Shown: in pieces, positions 1-11,612 of the stretch | Position numbering within the stretch: position 1 is the stretch's first letter | How the letters are laid out: each line of letters starts with the position of its first letter | Assembly: GCA_020796225.1 (NCBI GenBank) | Contig: CM036754.1 | Location: forward strand, 67,076,000-67,139,999 | Length of the DNA stretch: 64,000 nucleotides | Direction of reading: 5' to 3' | Source of the DNA: Arion vulgaris | Taxonomy: Eukaryota > Mollusca > Gastropoda > Stylommatophora > Arionidae | Program-made: the position numbers and the translations under genes | Notes under the pieces: model-generated | The model's input: the letters and a program-made list of their open reading frames with translations, nothing else | The model's database searches: none | What the model was told of the DNA's origin: nothing

Positions 1-407
1 GTGAACATTACACGGAGAACGTGAAGTTTGTGAAACTGTCGTATATATATGGGGACGGAATAAGTAACTGGTCAAATAAATGATAACTGTTTCGCGGATA
101 GTGTTTAGTGTTCGCCACTAACATATTCGGACAGAACTGGGTATTCGAGTAACGATTAGTTATTACTAGCCTTTGAGTACTGAGGCGTATAGATTTAAAA
201 GTTTTAAAGCACACCCCTCCCCTCCGGAACCACTGTTGCTATCATGTCCCAGTAATCCCTCCCTGTAGTCAGTTGATGCTATCATGTACTAGCCACCCCT
301 CCCTGTTGTCAGTTGATAAGTATATTCAAAATAAAACCACGCTATATATCGTCACTGAACAGGCTTTATAGTCAGCGGTATACGGGTTGTTTACGGCACT
401 GAAAGAG
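1..407. other. Unassigned AT-rich sequence
   Basis: No gene is recognised here. Around 215-315 there is a short imperfect duplication built on the words CCCTCCCTG and GTCAGTTGATG. Nothing else could be assigned. Confidence 0.5.
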
Positions 408-715
408 CGGACATGCTTGCATTACCAGCATTGATTGTCGGAAAGTTGAAGATAGATAAGTGGGATGTTCTTCGGTCTCTTTACGACCGCTTGTTAGATG
501 AATACACTAGAATATATATTGGGTCGATCTAGCGTTTTGTGGAATTTGGAGTTACCCTTTGTACAAGTAGAACTGGATGCCTGAGGGGCAGAGTGAGTTT
601 AACCAGCGATACACGGGAACCATCAGTATGCATACCCTTCGACATCTTTTGGGAGACTGAACACCCATAGATCTGCCCGAAGTGCAATCACGTCGGTTCA
701 GCAAACAATAACCAA
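408..715 (+). pseudogene. LINE-A fragment (3' part of RNase H-bearing non-LTR retrotransposon)
   Basis: This stretch is homologous over its length to 36280-36600 and 55770-56065. All three share the word ACCATCAGTATGCATAC and a C-terminal CPxC-type motif (ICPKCN here, VCPECC at 36.5 kb). In the better copy at 36 kb it follows an RNase H-like domain, so I read it as the region downstream of RNase H in a non-LTR retrotransposon of an RNase H-carrying clade. In-frame stops occur (for example after GSI and before ICPK), so it is dead. Family assignment is from motif recognition. Confidence 0.6.
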
Positions 716-1296
716 TAATCTGAACTGGTTAAGAATGAAGTTCTCATGTGTCAATATTCCATGTCGACAAGTTGACAAACATGACGCGTACACTACCCTT
801 CTGTTCTGCCAACTGCTGAAACAGCTATGTTGCCTCCGAATCTCACTATTAAAATAGTCGACACTCAAGCCCTTGTTGTTGGCAGGGAATAAATTCCACA
901 AACTAGTTGGAAAGTGCGAGTAAACATGTGACGTAATCCCGAACTGACCAGACTTTAAACCACTAGGCCCTAGTCTATTTGTAGAGTTTCTGGACGTGGA
1001 GAAAATAGAAATGACACCCACAAGAAATAAATGAGTCGGAGAACTGTATAATGTCAACATAGACGATTTAGTAATCTGGGCAAGGTAGGTGAGATTATGG
1101 AACATTGAGGGCAACGACCTTGACCTGTTTGGCAGTTAAAGAGGTAGTATATCATTGTTTAGTCCATGATTACTAAGTACTAGTGAACTCTTGACTCGCG
1201 AATCAGGGACTATTCTGTTCAGTTCATACAAACTTAAAAGAGTGTGGACCAACAGACAATAGACTAGTATAATTCAGAACCAGTTGGACAAACTGA
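716..1296. other. Unassigned sequence
   Basis: An open frame on the minus strand exists (698-1114) but has no recognisable motif and overlaps the LINE fragment end. No gene is supported. Confidence 0.4.
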
Positions 1297-1404
1297 TATA
1301 GTCTGTCCATTAATTCGTGAGCACGTTTGAAATTGATTTTCTCGAAAACTACCTGTTGGATCTCAGTGATTTTTGCATGCAGCCTTAGAATATCCATGAC
1401 GCTA
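1297..1404 (+). repeat. Left terminal inverted repeat of the Tc1/mariner element
   Basis: Matches the reverse complement of 3377-3485 with only a few differences, for example GCATGCAG here against GCAAGCAG in the right arm. Confidence 0.9.
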
Positions 1405-1786
1405 AAATAAAGCTAACCAGTAGTCCGTAGATGCTACGGATTTTGCACATCGGCAAATTCCTTTGATCTTTTATGACAATTGCAAATACGGGGGCTCAAA
1501 TTTTAGATTTTACAGTATCCCTAGAATTTGTCCATGTCAATTCTATTCATAGGTGTATCTCCATATTAACTTGATAGGTCAAGTAATTAAGTGTGTTGCC
1601 CTTTATGTGCAATCGTGAACTTGGATACAATATGCAACAGTTAGTCCTCCTCTTCGGTCACCATTAGACCCCAGGGTGTCTTAACTTCACCACAAATTGT
1701 ATGATGGTAGACGCATTTGGATATGGAAATGTATACGTTGCTATTTCTCAGTCTGTAATCAAAATATGATTTGTATCATCCGAATC

Positions 1787-3020
1787 TCACGATTCCATGA
1801 GGTTGATAATTGTTACTGGCTGGACAAATTGTAATCCATCTCGGTGCCAGTACTCGTCTTCCTCTCGGAGCACATGTTCAACACACTTCTTCCAGAACTG
1901 CATGTCTATCATTGAGAAGGACTCACGTGTCAGAACTTCAACATCACACATTTTAAACGTCCTGTTCTGTTCGGCAACTTGCCCTTTACTTTAGCCCAGA
2001 CAAGCTCTATCGGATTGAGGTGAGCATGATATGGAGGTAGTCGCAAGACGTGTGGCCGTATTCCGCAATGATTTTGTCAATATGAAACACCTTTGTCTTA
2101 TTTGTCATCCTCACCAGGTGCAACAACTCGGGTTTCAAATATGTATCATCGAAGCTGACATTTTCCTTAGCAAGCCAAGTCCTAATTTGATCTTTTGTAT
2201 TTGATGCAGTTAGTACTTTGTCTTCCGCTGATACTGCGTTGTGATAGGATGCATTATCCATTACCAAGCATGATGGTCTGTTTAGAATTGGAAGTAGATC
2301 TTTCTCCATCCAGTGCCTGAAAATATGTCCATTCATTTCTGTGTGGTAGTCCCTACCGTCGGTACTTTTGATTGGAAAATAAGTCCAGCGTCATGGACAA
2401 GACCTTCTTCACTACTTCCTGCATGTGTTAGTATAATACGCTGGCCTTTGCTGCTTGGTATTTTTCTTTTCTGTTCCCCGTCTACTGATTGCCATTCTTT
2501 AGCATTGGTGTGGTGAGCATTGACCCAGGATTCGTCCAAATATACAATATCATAGCATTGCCTCCGCCGCTAACGGATCTGCCTCAGGTATTTGCTTCGG
2601 GCAGCAATTAAATGTGGCTTTTCACAAATAATATTCCTGCCGCCTATAGTTTTTCTGAAGGTGAAGCAGGCGGCTCTTACAATTTTTCATAGAGTACTTT
2701 TAGAAATGTCTATGCTGCAATCTGATTGCAGTTTTAATTTCAGTTTCCTGAGAGTAACAAGTTGATTTGTCGCAAACATTTTCAAGAGCTCCGTCTTATG
2801 ACATCTATGTCAAAGTCGTCAATTGTTCTTTTCCTTCCTTGCTTGACATTAGTGCACTTTGTGTCCTGTTTAATCCATCGGGAAAAGGATTCTCTATTCA
2901 GACCAAGCGCCAGTTGCGCTCGTTTCTCAGGGTTATGAATATCGCAATATAGATGACCTCTCTTAGATTCCCTACGGAAGTGTTGGTATAGTAAAACTGT
3001 AACCTTCTGCATTGTTATAA
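1787..3020 (-). pseudogene. Broken Tc1/mariner-type DDE transposase
   Basis: Read on the minus strand, pieces appear in the family order. First comes a helix-turn-helix segment (ALGLNRESFSRWIKQ) followed by the linker motif IDDFDIDVIRR. Next is a second DNA-binding part ending near SKSTL. The catalytic core follows, with YLDESWVNAHHT (first Asp), a GK-rich strand ending RIILTHAGS, then CLVMDNASYH (second Asp), and finally PPYHAHLNPIELVW (terminal Glu), with a C-terminus stopping at 1787-1789. Breaks include an in-frame stop after SKSTL (~2690), a stop near 2573, frame changes around 2335 and 2040, and another near 1985. Role when intact: cut-and-paste transposition at TA sites in the nucleus. 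The core motifs are conserved but no continuous frame exists, so it is inactive as written. Confidence 0.85.
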
Positions 3021-3376
3021 ATGTGCACTTCAGACTCATTATGAATGTGATATCAATGTCAGTTTTGATAAGCCAACAAATATGATACAATAGCTTCATA
3101 CAAATAGCGAGATACACCTATAACTATACAACGGTATCCCAATTATAACGTCATATGCTTTCCGCTTTCAAAGTCGACTGGGTTAGGTGCACGGGATTTC
3201 GTGAAATTGTTGTATACTCACGATATTTCAATGTTACCATAATGTATTTTTAGAACAACGCGTCTGTGTACCGTAAATCTGTTACTATTGTGTACAATCC
3301 GGTGAGGTTGATTTTAATATAACCTGAAGAAGAAATATTTCAAACTACATCAAATTTTCTTGGAAAAAATATTTCT

Positions 3377-3485
3377 CTAGCGTCATGGATATTCTAAGGC
3401 TGCTTGCAAAAATCACTGAGATCCAACAGGTAGTTTTCGAGAAAATCAATTTCAAACGTGCTCACGAATTAATGGACAGACTATA
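3377..3485 (-). repeat. Right terminal inverted repeat of the Tc1/mariner element
   Basis: Inverted partner of 1297-1404. It ends GGACAGACTATA, the exact complement of the left start. Confidence 0.9.
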
Positions 3486-3908
3486 GCAGTATAACTAGAC
3501 CAATCTTTCAGACAATATGAAGGTCCAACCGTGGCCTCCGATATGTTACAAGGGGCCACGTTCCAACCATTAGATTTTCCGAAAAGAGTTCATTATCCCT
3601 TTTCATGTTTATTAGTTTACACGCTCTGATATAACCGACACAAGGTTCGTCCTTAGGTTGAAAGGCATGCCTCAGCTCAAATAGGATTTAATCCCCTACA
3701 TAACAAACAGCTACATGTCATCTGAATCTTGACAATAGTGAACTGATCGAAAGTCTACTACAATCGGGTTCTGTATATGCCCTTTGGCAACTCACTCGAC
3801 AAGTCTCACTATAATGTAATGCATTATAATATGATCAAGGGACTATTGTGTGACTAGTCCTAGATTGGACAGTCACACACACAAATAAAAACTAGTATAA
3901 GTCTATAT
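3486..3908. other. Unassigned sequence
   Basis: No coding motif or repeat partner elsewhere in the window was recognised. The last 8 bases (3901-3908) are the left target duplication of the next element. Confidence 0.4.
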
Positions 3909-4888
3909 CAGCGTTTCCAGTGGGGTACGCCCTGTGGGCGCTGAAGCGTTCTAGGGGCGGTAGCGGACTCGAAGCATTTGGTGGGGGAAGAGGCGTTCAG
4001 ACGATCTAGGGTCGGTGGCTCCTTATAGAAACAATTAATAGTATATATTTAAAAATTAATTATTTTTGTTTTTGCGATTGAATAATAATTTAAACTTTTA
4101 TTTCTGCATTTATTCATATTGTCTAGTTTTACACGATCCATTTTCCAGTGTCATAAAATGTATATACAGTAATCGTCCACCAGCTAAATATAATCACATC
4201 AACGATATTGTCTGTCTTTGACCAAGTTACAGTAGCAATGTGTTGCATGATGTTATTAAAATAACATGCTGTATAAATGTTACTACACTTATTCGCACAC
4301 GAAGATAATGAATACAGGTTACTGTTCATTAAACAGTTACTAGAGGTGCTCAGTGATTTCCTTTAGCCTCCAAACCCATCACGAGTTTTACCTGTCTCTG
4401 AATTTATAATAATAGACACTGTATTTTGCCATAATTTAGGATACATCACTTAACAGATACTGAACGGAAATTGTTCAATAGTTGATCAAATGGAGCGATT
4501 ATGACGAAGGGGGAATTATAGCCACTTTTCAAATTTATCAGCAGTGTCTCTCAAAAAGGATGATTGACTTTCATACTGCCAACACTTGAAGGTTGTCCAT
4601 GCTGATTTCAATGAGCGATTCAATGATATTTTAAACATGGATATACCAAATTGGGTTATAGATCCTTTCTCACATGTAAACACAGCAGAATCATCAAATT
4701 TAGAAGTGGAACTTTTAGAACTCACAACAAACTAAGAACTAAAAACCAAATTCAAAAATGGATACCAAGAGTTCTGGCTTTAAAAATTCATACCGACATT
4801 GTACCATGGATTTGGGGGAAGAGTTTTGTTTTTACAAAATTTATGTCTTGCAAAGGGGCGCTAGCCCGAAAAAGTTTGGGAATCTATG
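3909..4888 (+). mobile_element. hAT-type DNA element, internally deleted, with 8-bp target duplication
   Basis: The left end starts CAGCGTTTCC and the right end, read inward, starts CATAGATTCCCAAAC, both resembling hAT termini. The 8 bases outside are GTCTATAT (3901-3908) and GTCAATAT (4889-4896), identical at 7 of 8 positions; 8-bp duplications are diagnostic for hAT. The interior retains a fragment of a hAT transposase. A second copy of the same family is at about 28975-29322. Confidence 0.75.
4527..4815 (+). pseudogene. C-terminal fragment of a hAT transposase (GTF2IRD2/ZBED-like type)
   Basis: The plus-strand frame through 4600-4800 reads DFNERFNDILNMDIPNWVIDPF, then ELLELTTN, a stop, ELKTKFKNGYQEFWL, a stop, and KFIPTLYHG. 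The sequence of a DPF motif, an L-rich strand and the K(F)KNGYQEFW block is characteristic of the C-terminal part of domesticated and mobile hAT transposases of the GTF2IRD2/ZBED class. Two in-frame stops and the lack of the N-terminal DDE part mark it as dead. The longer open frame 4651-4926 is in a different frame and is not the real one. Confidence 0.75.
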
Positions 4889-5188
4889 GTCAATATGATC
4901 GCATCATAATCAATGGTAGTGAATAAAGAGTTCGAAGAACCCAAAGGGAAGTAAGTACTGGGGTTAACGAACATAGTAAATAAGTAGATAGGTATATGAG
5001 GCTCCAGGAAAAAAGTTTGCCAAACACTGAAACTCAACCACAATCCTATTTCTCAGAGCGCCCACATCTTAGTAAAAAAAACAAGCGCTTTTAAGATAAT
5101 GCGACCAGATAACCCTTGAAAAAAGCGCGTCGCAATGTCGTGTTTTTCCCAACAGAGTCGATCGCACAACATGGAAAACCAGGATATA

Positions 5189-5448
5189 CAGGGTGTTCAA
5201 CTTAAAAGCAGCCTATGAATGCAGCTAATCTGGCATATATGTATGGAAATGAGAAGGTTCAGTTATGACGTAGTATAGGTCAAGGTTGTGTGATGGTGTG
5301 TAATTGTAGTGCGGGAAGGGAGCGATGAACAAATGTGACGTAGGACGAGCTAGTCAGAACCGGTTTAAATAGTAAATAAACACAACGTGATAGATTATCT
5401 GGCAAATTTCGATTTGTCAATGGGGCTGCAATTATCTTGAACACCCTG
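5189..5448 (+). mobile_element. MITE with CAGGGTGTTCAA termini (copy 1)
   Basis: 260-bp non-coding element. Both ends read CAGGGTGTTCAA followed by a similar ~24-bp inward sequence ending near GCAGCC, and both are flanked by TA (5187-5188, 5449-5450). It shares its interior (words GACGTAGTATAGGTCAAG and GACGAGCTAGTCAGAA) with the copy at 10764-11253. Its size, TIRs and TA duplication fit a non-autonomous Tc1/mariner MITE. Confidence 0.85.
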
Positions 5449-5455
5449 TATTATA

Positions 5456-5660
<205 letters not shown>

Positions 5661-5737
<77 letters not shown>
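5661..5737. repeat. (TA)n microsatellite
   Basis: About 75 bases of TA dinucleotides continue immediately after the right arm of the palindrome. The short open frames of alternating Tyr and Ile that cross it on both strands have no coding meaning. Confidence 0.97.
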
Positions 5738-5837
5738 AAATATATATGAGACGAAACACTGCACACATACACACAAGTATACATACATAGACGTATGTGG
5801 TTACACTGAGATAAAATCTAGCCACATACATTATAGT

Positions 5838-6010
5838 TACACTAACTAGACAGGAGCACTATGCTTGTGGTCAAAGAAGAGTAGTAAACCAACAAAGAAC
5901 CGGGGTCGTTAGTTGCCACACACTGAGAGACATACTGAGGGGGAGATCAGAGCACTTATGGACTAGTTGGTTCGACGTGCAGTGATGATGATCCGACGAC
6001 TAAACTTTAA
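5838..6010 (+). repeat. LINE-A 3' tail
   Basis: Nearly identical to 36640-36810 (+) and to the reverse complement of 20995-21150. Shared words include AGTAAACCAACAAAGAACCG and GATGATCCGACGACTAAAC. At 36 kb the same sequence follows the RNase H region, so it is the 3' end of that LINE. Confidence 0.75.
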
Positions 6011-6194
6011 AAAAAAATGAAGATAAAAAAGACAACATACCATATCATCAAAAATAATCCGATTTTTTTATTTTAATAGCACCACAGAATATCGATGTTT
6101 GAAATCTCAAACAATCAAACAAAAACGTCAAGTTCACGTCCTTTCTAACTTGTCTTTTCTTCAACTTAGAAAATCAGACTCATCTACATGCTAG

Positions 6195-6300
6195 TTGAAT
6201 TGATAGTGACTGCTGCACTGGGAAGAGATCCCGGTTTTGTTCGCTTTTCAAAACCAAAGCTCTAACCACATGTCTGTGCCAGTATTCAATCAACTAGATA
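6195..6300 (-). repeat. Candidate tRNA-derived SINE head
   Basis: The minus strand reads GACATGTGGTTAGAGC, an A-box-like block. About 35 bases later comes CCGGGATCTCTTCCCAG, resembling a T-arm with a decayed B box. The spacing suits a tRNA pseudogene or SINE promoter. No clear body or tail was delimited. Confidence 0.4.
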
Positions 6301-6570
6301 TATATATCTTAGTCCAATACATATATAATATCTGCAGGACCACATTTTCTGTTCATTACTGATGGTTAGACACATCCGACAAAAATAACTTTAAATATAA
6401 AATCAAAATAATCATGAACGCTCATGAATTAGTTGAGGACCTATGCTCCAGCTGGGGTTTAAAAAGCAAAGAAGAAAAGATAGGAAGCAAGCAGCTGGAA
6501 AAGTAAAACATACATAGATGCTCAATTGAGTCCTGGACAAAACAGAAACACGGAACAATAAACATATAAA

Positions 6571-9156
6571 TATTTAACTGTATCAATATTTACTGGACAA
6601 ACTGGATAGATATTTAACTGCGCCAATATTTATTGGACAAACTGGATAGATATTTAACTGCGCCAATATTTACTGGACAAACTGGATAGATATTTAACTG
6701 TATCAATATTTACTGGACAAACTGGATATATATTTAACTGTATCAATATTTACTGGACAAACTGGATAGATATTTAACTGTATCAATATTTACTGGACAA
6801 ACTGGATAGATATTTAACTGTATCAATATTTACTGGATAAACTGGATAGATATTTAACTGTATCAATATTTACTGGACAAACTGGATAGATATTTAACTG
6901 TATCAATATTTCAATATTTACTGGACAAACTGGGTAGATATTAACTGTATCAACATTTACTGACAAACTGATAGATATTTAACGTATCAATATTTACTGG
7001 ACAAACTGATATATATTTAACTGTATCAATATTTACTGACAAACTGGATGATATTTAACGCCAATATTTACTGGACAAACTGGATAGATATTTAACTGTA
7101 TCAATATTTACTGGACAAACTGGATAGATATTTAACTGCGCCAATATTTACTGGACAAACTGGATAGATATTTAACTGTATCAATATTTAATGGACAAAC
7201 TGGATAGATATTTAACTGTATCAATATTTACTGGACAAACTGGATAGATATTTAACTGCGCCAATATTTACTGGACAAACTGGATAGATATTTAACTGTA
7301 TCAATATTTACTGGACAAACTGGATAGATATTTAACAGTATCAATATTTACTGGACAAACTGGATAGATATTTAACTGTATCAATATTTACTGGACAAAC
7401 TGGATAGATATTTAACTGCTCCAATATTTACTGGACAAACTGGATAGATATTTAACTGCGCCAATATTTACTGGACAAACTGGATAGATATTTAACTGTA
7501 TCAATATTTACTGGACAAACTGGATAGATTTTAACTGTATCATATTTACTGACAAACTGGATAGATATTTAACTGCAATATTTACTGGACAAACTGGATA
7601 GATATTTAACTGTATCAATATTTACTGGACAAACTGGATAGATTTTTAACTGTATCAATATTTACTGGACAAACTGGATAGATATTTAACTGTATCAATA
7701 TTTACTGGACAAACTGGATAGATATTTAACTGCGCCAATATTTACTGGACAAACTGGATAGATATTTAACTGCGCCAATATTTACTGGACAAACTGGATA
7801 GATATTTAACTGTATCAATATTTACTGGACAAACTGGATAGATATTTAACTGCGCCAATATTTACTGGACAAACTGGATAGATATTTAACTGTATCAATA
7901 TTTACTGGACAAACTGGATAGATATTTAACTGCGCCAATATTTACTGGACAAACTGGATAGATATTTAACTGTTCAATATATACTGGACAAACTGGATAG
8001 ATATTTAACTGCCAATATATACTGGACAAACTGGATAGATATTTAACTGTATCAATATTTACTGGACAAACTGGATAGATATTTAACTGCGCCAATATTT
8101 ACTGGACAAACTGGATAGATATTTAACTGCGCCAATATTTACTGGACAAACTGGATAGATATTTAACTGTATCAATATTTACTGGACAAACTGGATAGAT
8201 ATTTAACTGGCAATATTTACTGGACAAACTGATAGATGTTAACTGCGCCAATATTTACTGGACAAACTGGATAGATATTTAACTGCGCCAATATATACTG
8301 GACAAACTGGATAGATATTTAACTGTATCAATATTTACTGGACAAACTGGATAGATTTTTAACTGTATCAATATTTACTGGACAAACTGGATAGATATTT
8401 AACTGTATCAATATTTACTGGACAAACTGGATAGATATTTAACTGCTCCAATATTTACTGGACAAACTGGATAGATATTTAACTGCGCCAATATTTACTG
8501 GACAAACTGGATAGATATTTAACTGTATCAATATTTACTGGACAAACTGGATAGATATTTAAGTGCGCCAATATTTACTGGACAAACTGGATAGATATTT
8601 AACTGTATCAATATTTACTGGACAAACTGGATAGATATTTAACTGCGCCAATATTTACTGGACAAACTGGATAGATATTTAACTGCGCCAATATATACTG
8701 GACAAACTGGATAGATATTTAACTGCGCCAATATATACTGGACAAACTGGATAGATATTTAACTGTATCAATATTTACTGGACAAACTGGATAGATATTT
8801 AACTGCGCCAATATATACTGGACAAACTGGATAGATATTTAACTGCGCCAATATTTACTGGACAAACTGGATAGATATTTAACTGTATCAATATTTACTG
8901 GACAAACTGGATAGATATTTAACTGCGCCAATATTTACTGGACAAACTGGATAGATGTTTAACTGCGCCAATATTTACTGGACAAACTGGATAGATATTT
9001 AACTGCGCCAATATATACTGGACAAACTGGATAGATATTTAACTGTGCCAATATTTACTGGACAAACTGGATAGATATTTAACTGCGCCAATATTTACTG
9101 GAGAAACTGGATAGATATGTAACTGCATCAATATATACTGGACAAACTGGATAGAT
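6571..9156. repeat. 40-bp minisatellite array, about 65 units
   Basis: The unit is about 40 bp, containing TTTACTGGACAAACTGGATA then GATATTTAACTG and a variable junction. The junction occurs mainly as TATCAA or CGCCAA, with the two types interspersed irregularly. Most units differ by 0-3 bases; the left part (6900-7060) and 7530-7580 carry most of the small deletions. Because 40 is not a multiple of 3, the minus-strand frame at 7895-8095 cycles through all three readings and is not a gene. Confidence 0.97.
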
Positions 9157-9469
9157 AATCAAACTTTGTTAGCATTTACTGACCTCCAACTCATAATGCC
9201 TTGATGCCAGTTTTACCAACTATTGCGTAGGCTACGCCCACTTTCCTAATACAAACACTGGATGGTAAGAGATAAAGTGCTTCTAGAAGCATGAAATAAT
9301 ATCCTGCCTACACCTCATTAGCCAACGCCATACGATAACATGTGGTAACGTCAGTTAAATTGCAGGTTATACAAATAAACTTCACTAGACAAAACTGTAG
9401 ATTTTAGCATGCTGTACCCATGTCATACGTACTTTAACCTACTTCATTTAGCATATGAATATATTTTAT
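9157..9469. other. Unassigned sequence
   Basis: Single-copy-looking sequence after the minisatellite with no motif or repeat partner recognised. Confidence 0.4.
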
Positions 9470-9720
9470 GAGTTCAGTTATATAAGGACTATCATCATAG
9501 CACTCCGGGCATGTCCCCCATATGTGTTCCGATCTCCGCCTAAACAAATCTAGTAGCCCAATACACCAGTTCGATGTTGATTAATTAATCAATTTTTTTT
9601 ATTTTTGCATATTTGGTATGTCGTTCTTTTCGGGATGTACCAATATCGACACTTATCTCTCGCAATCTGTTCAGCGACTGAGATTCACAAACCTGAAACT
9701 CTCTCTTTTTAAATGAGTTA
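9470..9720 (-). pseudogene. LINE-A fragment, minus strand
   Basis: Homologous to 33905-34145 and 34580-34830. Shared words include CATATTTGGTATGTCGTTC and CAGCGACTGAGATTCACA. In the 34-kb copies this sequence lies between the RNase H domain and the 3' end of a non-LTR retrotransposon on the minus strand. No intact frame remains here. Confidence 0.6.
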
Positions 9721-9929
9721 TTTGCCCATGACAAAAATGGAAACACGATTTGATCTCATGTCCAATTGTTTAGTGGCACAATATAGACCAGCCATGGAAG
9801 ATGTGACTCTTTGTACTATTAAAAATATATATTAAACTTTGAAGATAGTTAGATGGACATAAAACACATAGTCAGTTACTTGACTTCAAAGAACACTAAC
9901 TGGAACAAAGATCTATCTAGAAAGAACTC

Positions 9930-10205
9930 AAGATCAAAGAAAACTGGCTGGTGCTACAAATAAGAATGAGAAAATTGAAGTACGAGTATTTTGGACATAG
10001 AAAGAGACACGAATGGCTGGAGAAGACCACAATGGAAGGAGGCATTCCGGCAAAGAGGAGAAGAGGAACACCACGGAGAAGATGAATTCAGGATGTAACT
10101 GATAGTTTGAGCATGACCGTTGCAGAACATCTGGCCTATGGGAGAGAGACATTCCGATGGACTGTTAAGGTGGCAAAGTTCTGCTCAGGACAAGCTATTT
10201 GATGA
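9930..10205 (+). pseudogene. LINE C-terminal fragment (GH-RM motif type)
   Basis: The plus-strand frame reads LQIRMRKLKYEYFGHRKRH, EKTTMEGGIPAKRRRGTPRR, WIQDVTDSL and FRWTVKVA. This order (a K/R-x-FGH motif, an R-G-x-P-x-R-x-W motif, then W-I-x-D) is typical of the extreme C-terminus of non-LTR retrotransposon ORF2 proteins in animals. There is no RT domain, so it is a 5'-truncated insertion. Confidence 0.75.
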
Positions 10206-10763
10206 TGATACTTGACTATCGGTTCCTTCTATGCCAGGGATTACCACAGGGTCCCCCATAACACTCGTATTGTTCAATATCTACACAACTACTTGTATTT
10301 AAAAAAAATGTAAACTAAGACTGTTTAAATTGTCAAGCAATTCCTTATCAAGTTCTAGAGTAATCTAGAGTATAATAAGGTAGACACTGCGTAAGTAGAT
10401 CCAGGACTATCTCTAACAAAGACATGTCAGGATGTATAACTAGGTCAGTGTATAAGTAATCCAGGTTAGATAGTGTATGGTCGGATGTTAAAGTATATAT
10501 TCTCACATTCTGACGACACTAGAGATTAATATTGCTCCAAGTAAGCACAGTCAAGTGGGACATAGTTTTGCCGACTAATAGGTTTCAGATCAGATGACGT
10601 GGTGTACGTTCATTACATTGAGTCCCCAACACTGTCCGTCTCTGGCTCTATAAATACACTATTGACATGGCTGCTGATGTTTGCCCACTTCTTGATATTA
10701 TTATATTTTAATTTGTACAATTGTCGTGTTCTATTGCCTGCTCATCTTCAACCATTCCTTCTA
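10206..10763. other. Unassigned sequence
   Basis: No gene motif seen. Short word duplications occur (CTAGAGTAATCTAGAGTA near 10367), but no larger repeat. Confidence 0.4.
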
Positions 10764-11253
10764 TAGGGTGTTCAAGATAAAAGTAGCTTGTCAAGGGAGC
10801 AAATCTGGCATATGTTTATGAAAATGAGAAAGTTCAATTATGACGTAGTATAGGTCAAGTGAGTGAGTCTTTTTGTGATGGTGTGTAATTATGGTGCGGG
10901 CCCGCAAGGGAAGCAAAGATTAGTACCACTGCGACCTACAAGGCATATCGTAAGAGGCGATTGGTATAGGTCCTAGGGATGCTACCCTAGTAAATAAAAA
11001 GCAGCGCATAAATTGGATGTGCTGGCCTACTTGTAGGCGCATAATTGGCACAACGTTCAATCGCTCTTAGTCTCGGATCACATACAAAGCACACAGAGTG
11101 GTTGACAAGTGGTCGATATGGAGCGTTCGAAGAAGAAATGTGACGAAAGGACGAGCTCGTCAGAAACCTTTTTAAATAGTAAATAGACAAAACGCAATGC
11201 GTACCTGGCAACTTTGATTTGTCAATCGGGCCACTTTTTTCTTGAACACGCTG
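10764..11253 (+). mobile_element. MITE copy 2, split by a nested SINE
   Basis: Outer parts 10764-10896 and 11137-11253 align with the MITE at 5189-5448, including both GGGTGTTCAA-type termini (the right one mutated to CACGCTG). A 240-bp SINE lies where copy 1 is continuous, so the SINE landed after the MITE. Confidence 0.82.
10897..11136 (+). mobile_element. SINE-1 copy (tRNA-related), nested in the MITE
   Basis: Shares the body with 15160-15312, 23204-23456 (minus) and 52500-52757. Marker words are GGATGTGCTGGCCTACTTG, CAATCGCTCTTAG and CAAGTGGTCGATATGGA, ending GTTCGAAGAAGAA. The very 5' end of the head is missing compared with the 23-kb copy. Confidence 0.8.
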
Positions 11254-11384
11254 TATAATATAGTCGCCAGCAGTATGACCACATTATTGTATTGTTCTGT
11301 TTTATTTACTTCAATAATTCTACTTTCATTCGCAATCTTCAAATGTAACCTCTCTCTCTATACATATATATGTCTGTAACGGTT

Positions 11385-11612
11385 CTTCGGGCTTATAATG
11401 TGAAGAGAAGGTTTAGAACATTTGGTGACAACATGTAAAATTCAGGGAAGGAGAGATCGTAGAAGACAGAGGGAGAAGATGTAAGATGGTCTGACATCGT
11501 GTTTCGACAAAAGATCGACGTCAGAACTGATTAACTGCACCAAGGAGAGACAGTTGTGGAGAGACATGATCGCCTACACCGGCAGGCATGGCACTTGATT
11601 GATTGAAATGTT
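11385..11612 (+). pseudogene. LINE-C C-terminal tail
   Basis: Reads KVLRAYN, RRFRTFGDNM, then a W-S-D-I-V block and VERHDRLHRQA. It is homologous to 21655-21875 (+) and to the reverse complement of 35095-35320. The three copies share the end of a retrotransposon ORF2 and stop at a similar place, as expected for 5'-truncated LINE insertions. Confidence 0.6.

Larger units (their letters stand above)
1297..3485 (-). mobile_element. Tc1/mariner-superfamily DNA transposon with long TIRs
   Basis: The element is bounded by near-perfect inverted repeats of about 105 bp, each beginning TATAGTCTGTCC and reading inward to CATGACGCTA (1297-1404 and 3377-3485). The ends sit at TA dinucleotides, as expected for TA-targeting IS630/Tc1/mariner elements. 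The 2.19-kb interior holds one minus-strand transposase pseudogene. TIR similarity is about 97-98 percent by eye, so the insertion is not very ancient even though the coding part is broken. Confidence 0.88.

Noticed and set aside
6571..9156. CRISPR array
   Set aside because: Direct repeats at constant 40-bp period without unique spacers; this is a minisatellite in animal DNA, with no cas-like genes.
9481..9510. Conserved regulatory word shared with 34 kb and 22 kb
   Set aside because: The sharing is explained by homologous LINE-A fragments on the minus strand.
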